A stretch of 64,000 nucleotides of DNA, taken from the NCBI RefSeq assembly GCF_002001085.1, contig NZ_MUNU01000017.1:407670-471669 (forward strand), given 5' to 3'. Made by a program: the position numbers and the translations under genes. This DNA is from Rhodanobacter sp. B05 (GTDB lineage Bacteria; Pseudomonadota; Gammaproteobacteria; Xanthomonadales; Rhodanobacteraceae). The notes under the pieces were generated by a model. That model was not told the origin of the DNA and made no database searches. It saw only the letters and a list, made by a program, of their open reading frames with translations. Shown one piece after another: positions 1 to 11,034 of the stretch; positions within the stretch are counted from its first letter, which is position 1; each line of letters begins with the position of its first letter.

Positions 1-108
1 GTATTGCCGATCGACGATGTCACCCTTTCCAGCATGAAGAAGGAAAAATTGCTGGCCAAGGCGCGCCTCGAGCGCATGTGGGCCGATCGGGCGCATCACA
101 TCCACTGA
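1..108 (+). CDS. C-terminal end of an unidentified protein (partial)
   Basis: Frame 1 is open from the window edge to a TGA at 106-108 and encodes 35 residues. The tail is basic and amphipathic, rich in Lys, Arg and Ala, and ends in a His-rich sequence. Codon use (G/C in third positions) fits a real gene end, and a gene boundary follows, since cbs starts about 160 bases downstream. The product cannot be recognised from so short a tail, and the start lies outside the window. Confidence 0.5.
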   Translation, partial: VLPIDDVTLSSMKKEKLLAKARLERMWADRAHHIH

Positions 109-271
109 ACCTTTCTGATTCGCTAGCGCGGCCTCGGGGCCTTCCCTCGTCATCGGGATGGCTGCCGGGGCTGCTGCGTTTCCGGTGCCTGCCCGGACAG
201 CTCGGTTATCATGGGGATTCTGCGGGACTGCGGCACCGCGCCGAAGCCGCCACTCATGCCACGGAGCCCTC

Positions 272-1642
<1,371 letters not shown>

Positions 1643-1649
1643 ACGATCG

Positions 1650-1674
1650 TTCGCGGTAGCGGGGCTGCCGCGAA
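1650..1674 (+). terminator. Stem-loop between cbs and glmS
   Basis: An 11-bp stem (1650-1660 with 1664-1674, one G-U wobble) closes a GGG loop directly after the cbs stop codon. There is no T-run behind it, so it may be an mRNA 3'-end stabiliser or a weak terminator rather than a strong intrinsic terminator. Confidence 0.35.
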
Positions 1675-1758
1675 AGCCTGCCGCAAGGCGTCCATCGGAA
1701 CATGTTCGCCCGTGCCCGGGCGGACCCGCGCCCCACATCCAACCAGGGAAGTTCAGTC

Positions 1759-3588
<1,830 letters not shown>

Positions 3589-3603
3589 GGCCGGGCAAGC
3601 GAA

Positions 3604-3620
3604 GTCTGCCATCGGCAGAC
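3604..3620. terminator. Small hairpin downstream of glmS
   Basis: A perfect 7-bp stem (3604-3610 with 3614-3620) and a 3-nt loop lie just before the main terminator at 3632-3663. On its own it is too short to be assigned a function. Confidence 0.3.
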
Positions 3621-3631
3621 GTGTTCGCCAA

Positions 3632-3663
3632 CGAAAGGCCCCGGTTTGCGCCGGGGCCTTTCG
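3632..3663. terminator. Bidirectional intrinsic terminator between glmS and the TonB receptor gene
   Basis: A 13-bp perfect GC-rich stem (3632-3644 with 3651-3663) and a 6-nt loop are flanked by short T/A-rich stretches. It lies between convergent genes (glmS plus, receptor minus), so it can end transcripts from both sides. Confidence 0.85.
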
Positions 3664-3676
3664 TTCGTTTCAGTGG

Positions 3677-6250
3677 CTAGAAATCCTGCTTGAAGCTGAT
3701 GCCGAAGGTACGCGGCTGGCTGAAGCCGGTATAGACCTGTCCATTCGGATACACGGCCGACCCGTAACCCGTGGTGGGGTCGTAATGCGCTGCGCAGATG
3801 GTCACGCCGCACTCGCTGAACTTGTACTGCGCTGCACGCTTGTCGAACGCGTTGTCGAGGTAGATCTTCACTGTCCAGTTGTCTTTCTGGATACCGGCGG
3901 AAAGGTCGAGCGAGTTGTAGGCAGGCAGATCGCCGAGCAGGCCGCTTTCGATGGTTCGCAGGTCGGTCGTGCGTTCTCCCACATGCACGAAAGCCGCCTG
4001 CACGAAGCCGTCGTTGCTGCCAAGATTGAAGGAGTAACGCGCAATCAGGTTGCCCTTGAAGCGCGGGGTGATCGGAAGCCGCGAGCCGGTGGGTGCCTGT
4101 GGTCCGTCTTCGCCGGTGGACGGGTTGAGCGTGCCTGCCGGGCAGTCGGTGGACGGATTGCCACTGGCGTCGATGAAGCCGCAATACGGCGCGGTCAGCT
4201 TGGCGTTGTAGAAGGCCACGCCGGCACTGAGGTTGAGGTTGTAGCTGGCCTGCCAGTTGAGCTGCGATTCCAGTCCGGTGATGCGCGCGGAGTTGGCGTT
4301 CTTGATGATGGTCAGGCCGTTGGGGCCAAGCACGTTGAACTGGAAATGGTTCCAGGTTTCGCGAAACACCGCGCCGTTGAATGACAGCCGGTTGTCGAAC
4401 CACGTGGTCTTCCAGCCAAGTTCGAGGTTGGTCAGGAAGTCGGGCTGGTAGGGCGGTATTGCGGCAATGCGGTTGATGCCGCCGGGACGAAAGCCCTTGG
4501 ACCGGGTGAGGTAGAGCATCTTGCTGGGCGTGATGTTCCAGGTCAGATTGAACTTGCTGAGCGAGCCGGTTTGACGCACCGATTTGTTGAAGTCAAGGCA
4601 TGGGGCGCCTTCGAACGGTTGCGGCGAAACGCAGCCGGCTTGGCCGTAAGCCGAATTCGGCGAAAAGCCCGAACTGAAGCCGTAGTAGCCGTACAGATTG
4701 TTGCGGGTGCGAAAATAGCGATCACCCACGGTGCCGGTAAGTACGTCGGGGATGAAATCCCAGGACAGTTCGCCAAAGACCGATTCGTCGTGGTCGTAGC
4801 GCATCTGCTTGGTCAGCCAGATCGTGTTCGGCCAGCCGGGCACGGCCAGCGAGTCGGCCAGGCCGTTGATCTGGTAGTCCTGCATGATGTCGTGTTTCTG
4901 CTTCTGCCAGAACGCGCCGGCGACCAGCCGCAGCCGATCGTCACTGGGCGACGCGATGCGCAACTCGTGGCTGCTGATGGTGTAGTGATCGCGGTCGGTG
5001 ATGAACTCGGACGGATTGATCAGCGCGCCGCTGTTGTCGTAGATATAGTTGCCATAGGTGTAGGGCAACTGGTCGTACCAGAAGGAATAGTCGTTGTAGT
5101 CGGTCTGCTCTTCCTGGTTGCGCTTGAGATGGGCGTAGGTGTAGGTCAGGTCGAAGTTGCCGATCTTGCCCTGCACGGTCAGCGCGCCCTGCCACCAGCG
5201 GTCGTCGACGCGCTCCGGGTAGAAGTGGGTCACCGCCAGGTCGCCAACCATCGGATCGCTGGCAAAGGTGCCGTGCGAAATCGTCTGCTGCCCCATCAGG
5301 GTCGGGCTGATCGACCAGTTGTCGTTGAGGTCGACCTTCAGCGCTGCGCGGGCACCGTTGGTGTTGACGTCGTTGTAGTCCTTCTTGGCGTGGCCGAAGC
5401 ACTGGTTGCTCGAGCTGGGCGCATTGTTGGCGCTGGGTACGCAGCCGGGGGCGTTGCTGACGGTGATGCCGGACACCGGGAAGGTGCGCGAGCCGGCCAC
5501 GTTGTCGATGTAGCCGGCGTCGTGTTCGTGCCAGCCGACCAGACGGATCGCCGCGCTCTTGCTGAGCGGGATGTTGAGCATGCCGTCGAAAGTCTCGCCG
5601 ATGCCGCCGTGGGCGACCTTGTCGGTGCTGATCTGGTAATTGGCGGCGAAGGCGCTGGGATCCGGCTTGTTGGTGATGATGCGCAAGGCACCCGCCTCGG
5701 CGCTGGCGCCATAAAGCGTGCCCTGCGGGCCGGCCAGCACCTCGATCCGCGCGATGTCGTACATGTGGATGTCGAGCGGGCCCTGGATCGTGGTCACCGG
5801 CTGGTCGTCGAGGTACACGCCCACGCTCGGCTGCGAGCCGGAGTGGTTGGTATTGCCGCCGCTGGCCACGCCACGCATGTAGATCGAGGCGAAACCGGGC
5901 CCGGTGGCGATGCCGCCGCCGCCCTGCTGGAAGGTGACGCTGGGCAGGTAGTTCACGTAATCCTTGAAGCTCTGCACCTGCAGTGCCTGGAGCTGATCCG
6001 ATGCCAGCACGCTGATGCTGATCGGCACCTTCTGCAAGTCCTCGGTGCGCTTCTGCGCGGTCACGGTGACCACGCCTAGCGTCGTGGTCTTCTGCTTTGC
6101 GGTCGGCGTGGTGGTCGGGTTCGCCGGTTGTCCGGTGTCCTGGGCGAGCGCCGGCGCAGCCATGGCGAAACAGATGGCCGCCGCAAGCGGCAGGCGGATC
6201 AATCGCAGCGGTTGCGTCCTGACACCGAGTTCGGATCTTTTTTCGTGCAT
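3677..6250 (-). CDS. TonB-dependent outer-membrane receptor
   Basis: Predicted 857-aa beta-barrel receptor. Residues 1-36 form a signal peptide (basic start, hydrophobic LPLAAAICFAMAAPALAQ core, Ala-x-Ala cleavage). A short Thr-rich linker leads to a TonB-box-like LGVVTVTAQ segment and the plug domain (about 55-170, with the QKVPISISV motif of the IroN/FepA-like COG1629 family). A long barrel ends in the outer-membrane signature with terminal Phe. The start has a strong Shine-Dalgarno (GGGGAG, 5-6 nt before the ATG). It follows the TPR-sulfotransferase gene by 48 bases on the same strand, so the two are probably cotranscribed. The substrate is unknown; the family imports siderophores, vitamins, glycans or polyphenols, and nothing here decides between them. 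Confidence 0.92.
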   Translation of the reverse strand: MHEKRSELGVRTQPLRLIRLPLAAAICFAMAAPALAQDTGQPANPTTTPTAKQKTTTLGVVTVTAQKRTEDLQKVPISISVLASDQLQALQVQSFKDYVNYLPSVTFQQGGGGIATGPGFASIYMRGVASGGNTNHSGSQPSVGVYLDDQPVTTIQGPLDIHMYDIARIEVLAGPQGTLYGASAEAGALRIITNKPDPSAFAANYQISTDKVAHGGIGETFDGMLNIPLSKSAAIRLVGWHEHDAGYIDNVAGSRTFPVSGITVSNAPGCVPSANNAPSSSNQCFGHAKKDYNDVNTNGARAALKVDLNDNWSISPTLMGQQTISHGTFASDPMVGDLAVTHFYPERVDDRWWQGALTVQGKIGNFDLTYTYAHLKRNQEEQTDYNDYSFWYDQLPYTYGNYIYDNSGALINPSEFITDRDHYTISSHELRIASPSDDRLRLVAGAFWQKQKHDIMQDYQINGLADSLAVPGWPNTIWLTKQMRYDHDESVFGELSWDFIPDVLTGTVGDRYFRTRNNLYGYYGFSSGFSPNSAYGQAGCVSPQPFEGAPCLDFNKSVRQTGSLSKFNLTWNITPSKMLYLTRSKGFRPGGINRIAAIPPYQPDFLTNLELGWKTTWFDNRLSFNGAVFRETWNHFQFNVLGPNGLTIIKNANSARITGLESQLNWQASYNLNLSAGVAFYNAKLTAPYCGFIDASGNPSTDCPAGTLNPSTGEDGPQAPTGSRLPITPRFKGNLIARYSFNLGSNDGFVQAAFVHVGERTTDLRTIESGLLGDLPAYNSLDLSAGIQKDNWTVKIYLDNAFDKRAAQYKFSECGVTICAAHYDPTTGYGSAVYPNGQVYTGFSQPRTFGISFKQDF

Positions 6251-6298
6251 GGTTACTCCCCTTTCAAGTTCACGACAATCCAGCGGAAACGGCGGCGC

Positions 6299-8317
6299 CT
6301 ACCCCGGATCGGGCGCGCCCGGATAACTCTCCAGCGCCGACCCCAGGGCCGACTTCAACGGCCCCAGCCAGGGCGCGTAATGCTGCCAGTGATCCACCCC
6401 GTCCCGGTAGATCGGCTGGCGCACCTGTTCCGAACTGGCGGTGCGCACCGGCCGCGCATTCTCGAAGAAGCGCAGGCAGGACTCCTCGAACGGCAGCCCG
6501 CAGTGATCGAGCAGCCGACGCACCTCGGCCTCGGTATCCTCGACCATGTGCTCGTAGATCACCCGGTGGATGCGACCGGGCAGCACCTCGTCGAAGTGCG
6601 CCATCAGCGCCACGTAATCGCGGTAATAGCGCCCGATGTCCTCCAGGCTGTAGCTGAAACCCTGGCCACGGGCAAAGTGCTGCTTGAAGATGGAGAAGCC
6701 GCAGGCCAGCGGATGCCGGCGCGCGTCGATGATGGTCGCGTTCGGCAGCATCAGGTGGATCAGCCCGATGTGCATGAAGTTGTTCGGCATCTTGTCGATG
6801 AACAAGGGCGCCGCGGTCTTGCGCTGGATCCGGGTGTGCGCGAGATAGCGTTCGCCCAGTTCGTGCAGTGCATCGGCATCCAGCGCCGCGAGCACCTGGT
6901 GGTACGGCATGGCGCCGTCCTCGTCGCCCTGCGCGCGCAGCATGCGCGTGATCGAGGTGACCTCGGGCAACTCCATCGTGCCCTCCACCTGGCTGTGGCT
7001 GGACAGGATCTGCTCGATCAGGGTGGAGCCGGAACGCGGCAGGCCGACGATGAAGATGGGGTCGCGCGCCCGGTTGCCCGTGCCGGCGCGCGCGGCAAAG
7101 AATCCTGCGCTGTACTGCTGGCGGATATGCTGCGCGCGCGCATGCGTGTCGTCGGCGCTGTAATGCAGTTGCGCGCGGCGGATGGCATTGCCCTGTGCAT
7201 AGTGTTCGAAAGACGATGCGTATTCGGCCGCGTCCTCGAGCGCCTTGCCGATGGCGAATTCCAGATGCAGGCGATCCTCGTCCGACAGCTCGATGCGCGC
7301 CAGTTGCGCGGACATCAGCGCGAGATCGGCCCCGCTGAAGCGGAACGTCTTGAGGTTGGCCAGGCTCCACCACACCTCGCCGAACGAGGGCTGCAATTCG
7401 AGGCTGCGCCGGTAGGCGGCGATCGCACGGTCGGTGTGGCCGGCAGTCTTCAATGCGTGGCCGTAGCTCATCCAGACCTTGGGGTTGCCCGGATAGCGCT
7501 GCAGCAGGTCGGCATAGATGGCGATCGCCGGTTCGTAGTCGCCGGTGCGGCACAGCACCACTGCCTTGATGTTGCGATAACCGGGATGGTCCGGGTCGAC
7601 CGCCAGCAGTCGCTCGATTTCCACCAGCGCCGCGCCGGGCTGGTTGCTGCGATGCAGGACCAGCGCGTAGTTCTGGCGTGCGGCATGGAAGCTGGGCGCG
7701 AGCTCCAGGCAGCGGGCGAGCAGGTTCAGGGCGTCCTCGTTGCGACCCACCCGGGCGGCGACTTCGGCGAACATGCGGATCGCGGCGACATCGGTGGGCG
7801 CCTGTTTCAGGTGTTCGCGCAGCAGGGCCTCGGCCTGCGGGATCCGATCCTCGGCGAGCGCCACGGCGGCGTCCATCAAATGTGGATCGTGCGTGGAATA
7901 GCGCACGTGATTGGCGTAGGCGGCATCCGCCTCCTCCTGTTCGCCGGCCGCCATCAGATGGTCGCCGAGCGCACGCCAGGCCTGCGGCAGGTCGGGCTTC
8001 AGCGTCACCGCGCGGCGCAGCGCGTCGATCGCTTCCTGGCCGCGCCCCGCGCGTCCGAGCGCCGCGCCCACGTCGACGTGGAGCAGGGCCCATTTCGGCT
8101 GGCTGCGCGCCAGCGGGATCAGGATATCGAGTGCACCCTGCGGATCGCCCTGCAGCGATCGCGCGATGGCCAGCAGCCGCAAGGCGGCCGGGTGTCCTTC
8201 GGCTACCTGCAGGATTTCGTCGAGTTGCTCGATCGCCTGTGCCGGGTCGGTTTCCAGCAGGCGCCCGGCATGCGCCAGCGCCTGGTCCAGGGTACCCGTC
8301 GCCGACACCTGGCTCAT
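6299..8317 (-). CDS. TPR-repeat sulfotransferase-family protein
   Basis: Predicted 672-aa soluble protein. Residues about 10-370 are helical tetratricopeptide-type repeats with the usual small/aromatic pattern. Residues about 419-660 form a PAPS-dependent sulfotransferase domain, with the 5'-phosphosulfate loop PRSGST at 427-432 and a following LIEQIL helix. No signal peptide or membrane segment is seen. The gene precedes a TonB-dependent receptor gene by 48 bases on the same strand. TPR-sulfotransferases of this architecture are common near TonB receptors in Xanthomonadales and sphingomonads; their acceptors are mostly unknown. Tyrosylprotein-sulfotransferase-like or glycan-sulfating activity are both possible. 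Confidence 0.88.
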   Translation of the reverse strand: MSQVSATGTLDQALAHAGRLLETDPAQAIEQLDEILQVAEGHPAALRLLAIARSLQGDPQGALDILIPLARSQPKWALLHVDVGAALGRAGRGQEAIDALRRAVTLKPDLPQAWRALGDHLMAAGEQEEADAAYANHVRYSTHDPHLMDAAVALAEDRIPQAEALLREHLKQAPTDVAAIRMFAEVAARVGRNEDALNLLARCLELAPSFHAARQNYALVLHRSNQPGAALVEIERLLAVDPDHPGYRNIKAVVLCRTGDYEPAIAIYADLLQRYPGNPKVWMSYGHALKTAGHTDRAIAAYRRSLELQPSFGEVWWSLANLKTFRFSGADLALMSAQLARIELSDEDRLHLEFAIGKALEDAAEYASSFEHYAQGNAIRRAQLHYSADDTHARAQHIRQQYSAGFFAARAGTGNRARDPIFIVGLPRSGSTLIEQILSSHSQVEGTMELPEVTSITRMLRAQGDEDGAMPYHQVLAALDADALHELGERYLAHTRIQRKTAAPLFIDKMPNNFMHIGLIHLMLPNATIIDARRHPLACGFSIFKQHFARGQGFSYSLEDIGRYYRDYVALMAHFDEVLPGRIHRVIYEHMVEDTEAEVRRLLDHCGLPFEESCLRFFENARPVRTASSEQVRQPIYRDGVDHWQHYAPWLGPLKSALGSALESYPGAPDPG

Positions 8318-8595
8318 GACCGGGTTCGCCGTGGCAGGATGGCCGTCCGCGGCGAGTCAAATTCCGCGCGACGCAGCAAGAACTCAACGCATGGCATCGG
8401 CGACGGCGGCTCCTCAGGAGGATCGCCCCAATCTACATCCGAACATGGCCGGGTGATAGTGGGCGCGATCACGAGGCCGCCACCGTGCCGCCCACGCAGG
8501 ACGGAATCGGGCATACACTGGTCGGAACGCGCAGAGCCTGCGGATGGTGTCGAAGACCGCTGTCGCGTCCATTCCATCCAGGGGTCGAATCCGTC

Positions 8596-9666
8596 ATGCC
8601 TGATGACACGATAGCCAAGGAGCTCAACCGCGCGCGTGCCTTGCCGGCGCGCTATTACGCGGGCGAGGCGATGCTGGCGATGGAGCAGCGTGCGGTGTTC
8701 GCGCGCAGCTGGCAGCTGGTGGCACACCGGGAAGAACTGGCCGGGCCGGGCGACCACGTGATCGAGCAGATCGGCGGCGTGCCGCTGCTGCTGGTGCGCG
8801 GACAGGACGGCGTGCTGCGCGCCTTTCCCAATGTCTGCCGCCACCGTGCCGGGCCGCTGGCGCTGTGCAACGGCAAGGGCGCACGGGCGCTGCACTGCAA
8901 GTACCACGGCTGGACCTACACCCTCGAAGGCCAGCTGCGCAGCGCGCCGGAAATGCAGGATGCCTGCGATTTCCGGGTCGAGGACATCCGCCTGCCGCCG
9001 CTGCGCGTGCACGAGTGGCAGGGGCTGGTATTCGTGGCGCTGGACGAGGAGGTGCCGCCGTTCGACGAGGTCTATGCCGGCATTGCCGAGCGCATCGCGC
9101 CGATCGACCTGGCGGCGATGCGCTACCTGCGCCGCGACACCTACGACATCGACTGCAACTGGAAGGTCTACGTCGACAACTTCCTCGAGGGCTACCACCT
9201 GCCGCACGTGCACCCGGGCCTGTCGAAGGTGCTCGACTACCGCGCCTACGATACCGAGTTGTTCGCCTGGCATTCGCTGCAGTCCTCGCCGCTGCGCAAC
9301 AGCAGCGACATCTACGGCGACGGCGAGGCGTTCTACTACTTCATCTATCCCAACGTGATGCTCAACATCATGCCGGGCCGACTGCAGACCAACCGCATCC
9401 TGCCGCTGGGCCCGGGCCGCTGCCGCATCGTGTTCGACTACTACTACGCGCAGGATGCCAAGGCGCAGGCACGCATGGACGCCGACCGCAGCTTCAGCGA
9501 CGAAGTGCAGAACGAGGACATCGGGATCTGCGAGGCGGTGCAGCGCGGGCTGGCCTCCGGTGCCTACACGCCCGGCCGGCTGTGTCCGAAGCGCGAGGGC
9601 GGCGTGTGGCATTTCCAGAACCTGCTGCGGGCGGCGTACGCCGGCCCCGCCGGCGAGTCCGCATGA
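8596..9666 (+). CDS. Rieske-type aromatic-ring-hydroxylating/N-demethylating oxygenase, alpha subunit
   Basis: Predicted 356-aa oxygenase. The Rieske [2Fe-2S] motif is clear: Cys81-x-His83 and Cys101-x2-His104. The mononuclear iron site follows in DNFLEGYH with His201 and His206, with a later acidic ligand in the QNEDIG region. Length and the NFLEGYHLPHVH spacing are closer to carnitine, betaine and stachydrine oxygenases (CntA, GbcA, Stc2) than to aromatic dioxygenases. It heads an operon with a permease (49 bases downstream) and a TMADH-like flavoprotein, which suggests oxidative N-demethylation of a quaternary amine or betaine. A dedicated reductase is not present in the window. The ATG at 8596 begins the conserved N-terminus; the longer frame from 8485 looks non-coding. 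Confidence 0.85.
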   Translation: MPDDTIAKELNRARALPARYYAGEAMLAMEQRAVFARSWQLVAHREELAGPGDHVIEQIGGVPLLLVRGQDGVLRAFPNVCRHRAGPLALCNGKGARALHCKYHGWTYTLEGQLRSAPEMQDACDFRVEDIRLPPLRVHEWQGLVFVALDEEVPPFDEVYAGIAERIAPIDLAAMRYLRRDTYDIDCNWKVYVDNFLEGYHLPHVHPGLSKVLDYRAYDTELFAWHSLQSSPLRNSSDIYGDGEAFYYFIYPNVMLNIMPGRLQTNRILPLGPGRCRIVFDYYYAQDAKAQARMDADRSFSDEVQNEDIGICEAVQRGLASGAYTPGRLCPKREGGVWHFQNLLRAAYAGPAGESA

Positions 9667-9715
9667 GCGTGTGCCGCCCGCTTCTGCGTCCGCTGAACTG
9701 ACCGGCAGGGCCGCC

Positions 9716-11029
9716 ATGCGTGATCGCAGCCGGATCGGCTTCTGGACCTGCACCGCGCTGGTGGTCGGCAACGTGATCGGGATGGGCATCTTCCTGCTGC
9801 CGTCCTCGCTGGCGCCGTATGGTTTCAACGCGCTGATCGGCTGGGGCATCACCCTGTTCGGCTGTCTCACCCTGGCGCGGGTGTTCGCGCATCTTTCGGC
9901 CGCGCTGCCGGGCGCCGATGGTCCCTACGGCTATGTTCGCGAGACGCTCGGCGAACTGCCGGCCTACATGTCGATGTGGGCGTACTGGGTCTCGCTGTGG
10001 CTGACCAACGCGGCGCTGGCCACCGGCGTGGTCGGCTACCTGACCGTGGTGATGCCGGGGCTCGATGTGGTCCCGCCGGTGTGGTTCGCGCTGGCGCTGG
10101 TGTGGATGTTCGTGCTGGTCAACCTGTTCGGCGTACGCACTGGTGGCGTGGTGCAGATCGTCACCACCACGCTGAAGCTGCTGCCGATGCTGGCGATCGC
10201 GCTGCTCGGCGGCTGGGTGCTGCTGACTTCGCCGGGCAGTTACGTGGCGCATCCGCCGACCACGCCGGTGACGTTCGCCGGCGTGATGGCCGCCTCCACC
10301 ATCGCGCTGTTCGCGATGCTCGGCATCGAGTCGGCCAGCATTCCGGCCAGCCGCGTAAATGATCCCGGTCGCACCATTCCGCGCGCCACCATGGCCGGTG
10401 CCGTGCTGGTCGCGCTGATCTACGTCGTCGTCTCGACCGTGCCGCTACTGTTGCTGCGGCAGGACGTGCTGGCCAACGCCAGCGCGCCGTTTGCCTTGCT
10501 GATGGACCGCTTCGGTCGCGCCGGCTTCGGTCGCTGGCTGGCGCTGTTCGTGGTGATCAGCGGACTGGGCGCATTGAACGGCTGGACCCTGCTGGCCGGC
10601 CAGCTGACCCGCACCATGGCCGACAACGGCGTGCTGCCGCCGCTGTTCACCCGCGGCAACCGCCATGGCGCCCCGGCGATCGCGCTGCTGATCACCGGGG
10701 TGCTGGCTTCGGTGATGGTGTGGATGAGCTACAGCCGCTCGCTGGTGGCCGCGTTCACCTTCCTCACCCGCGTGGTGACTGCCGCCAACCTGCCGTTGTA
10801 CCTGTGCTGCGCGCTGGCGCTGGCGGTGTTGTGGCGGCGCGGCACGCCGGGCTGCAGCGGGCGCCGCGTGCTGCTGGTGGCCGGCGTCGGCGTGGCCTAT
10901 GTGGTGTTCGCCTTCGTCGGCATCGGCGGCGAGCCGTTCGTGTATGCGGTGGGCCTGATCGCCGCCGGCCTGCCGCTGTATGTCTTCATGCGACTGCGCC
11001 GCAAGCCGGCCGCTCCCCTCGAGGCCTGA
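9716..11029 (+). CDS. APC-superfamily amino-acid/polyamine permease
   Basis: Predicted 437-aa inner-membrane transporter with about 12 hydrophobic helices. The first helix contains the GNVIGMGIF stretch characteristic of the APC superfamily (basic amino acid/polyamine antiporter branch, AdiC/PotE-like), where unwound TM1 binds the substrate backbone. It sits between the Rieske oxygenase (49 bases upstream) and the flavoprotein (5 bases downstream), so it probably imports the methylated amine or amino acid that these enzymes degrade. The longer frame from 9455 overlaps the oxygenase gene and is rejected; the ATG at 9716 precedes the first helix directly. Confidence 0.85.
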   Translation: MRDRSRIGFWTCTALVVGNVIGMGIFLLPSSLAPYGFNALIGWGITLFGCLTLARVFAHLSAALPGADGPYGYVRETLGELPAYMSMWAYWVSLWLTNAALATGVVGYLTVVMPGLDVVPPVWFALALVWMFVLVNLFGVRTGGVVQIVTTTLKLLPMLAIALLGGWVLLTSPGSYVAHPPTTPVTFAGVMAASTIALFAMLGIESASIPASRVNDPGRTIPRATMAGAVLVALIYVVVSTVPLLLLRQDVLANASAPFALLMDRFGRAGFGRWLALFVVISGLGALNGWTLLAGQLTRTMADNGVLPPLFTRGNRHGAPAIALLITGVLASVMVWMSYSRSLVAAFTFLTRVVTAANLPLYLCCALALAVLWRRGTPGCSGRRVLLVAGVGVAYVVFAFVGIGGEPFVYAVGLIAAGLPLYVFMRLRRKPAAPLEA

Positions 11030-11034
11030 GCACG

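Noticed and set aside
1643..1758. glmS ribozyme or riboswitch upstream of glmS
   Set aside because: The 116-base gap is too short and shows only one simple hairpin; glmS ribozymes are a Gram-positive feature and the core is not seen.
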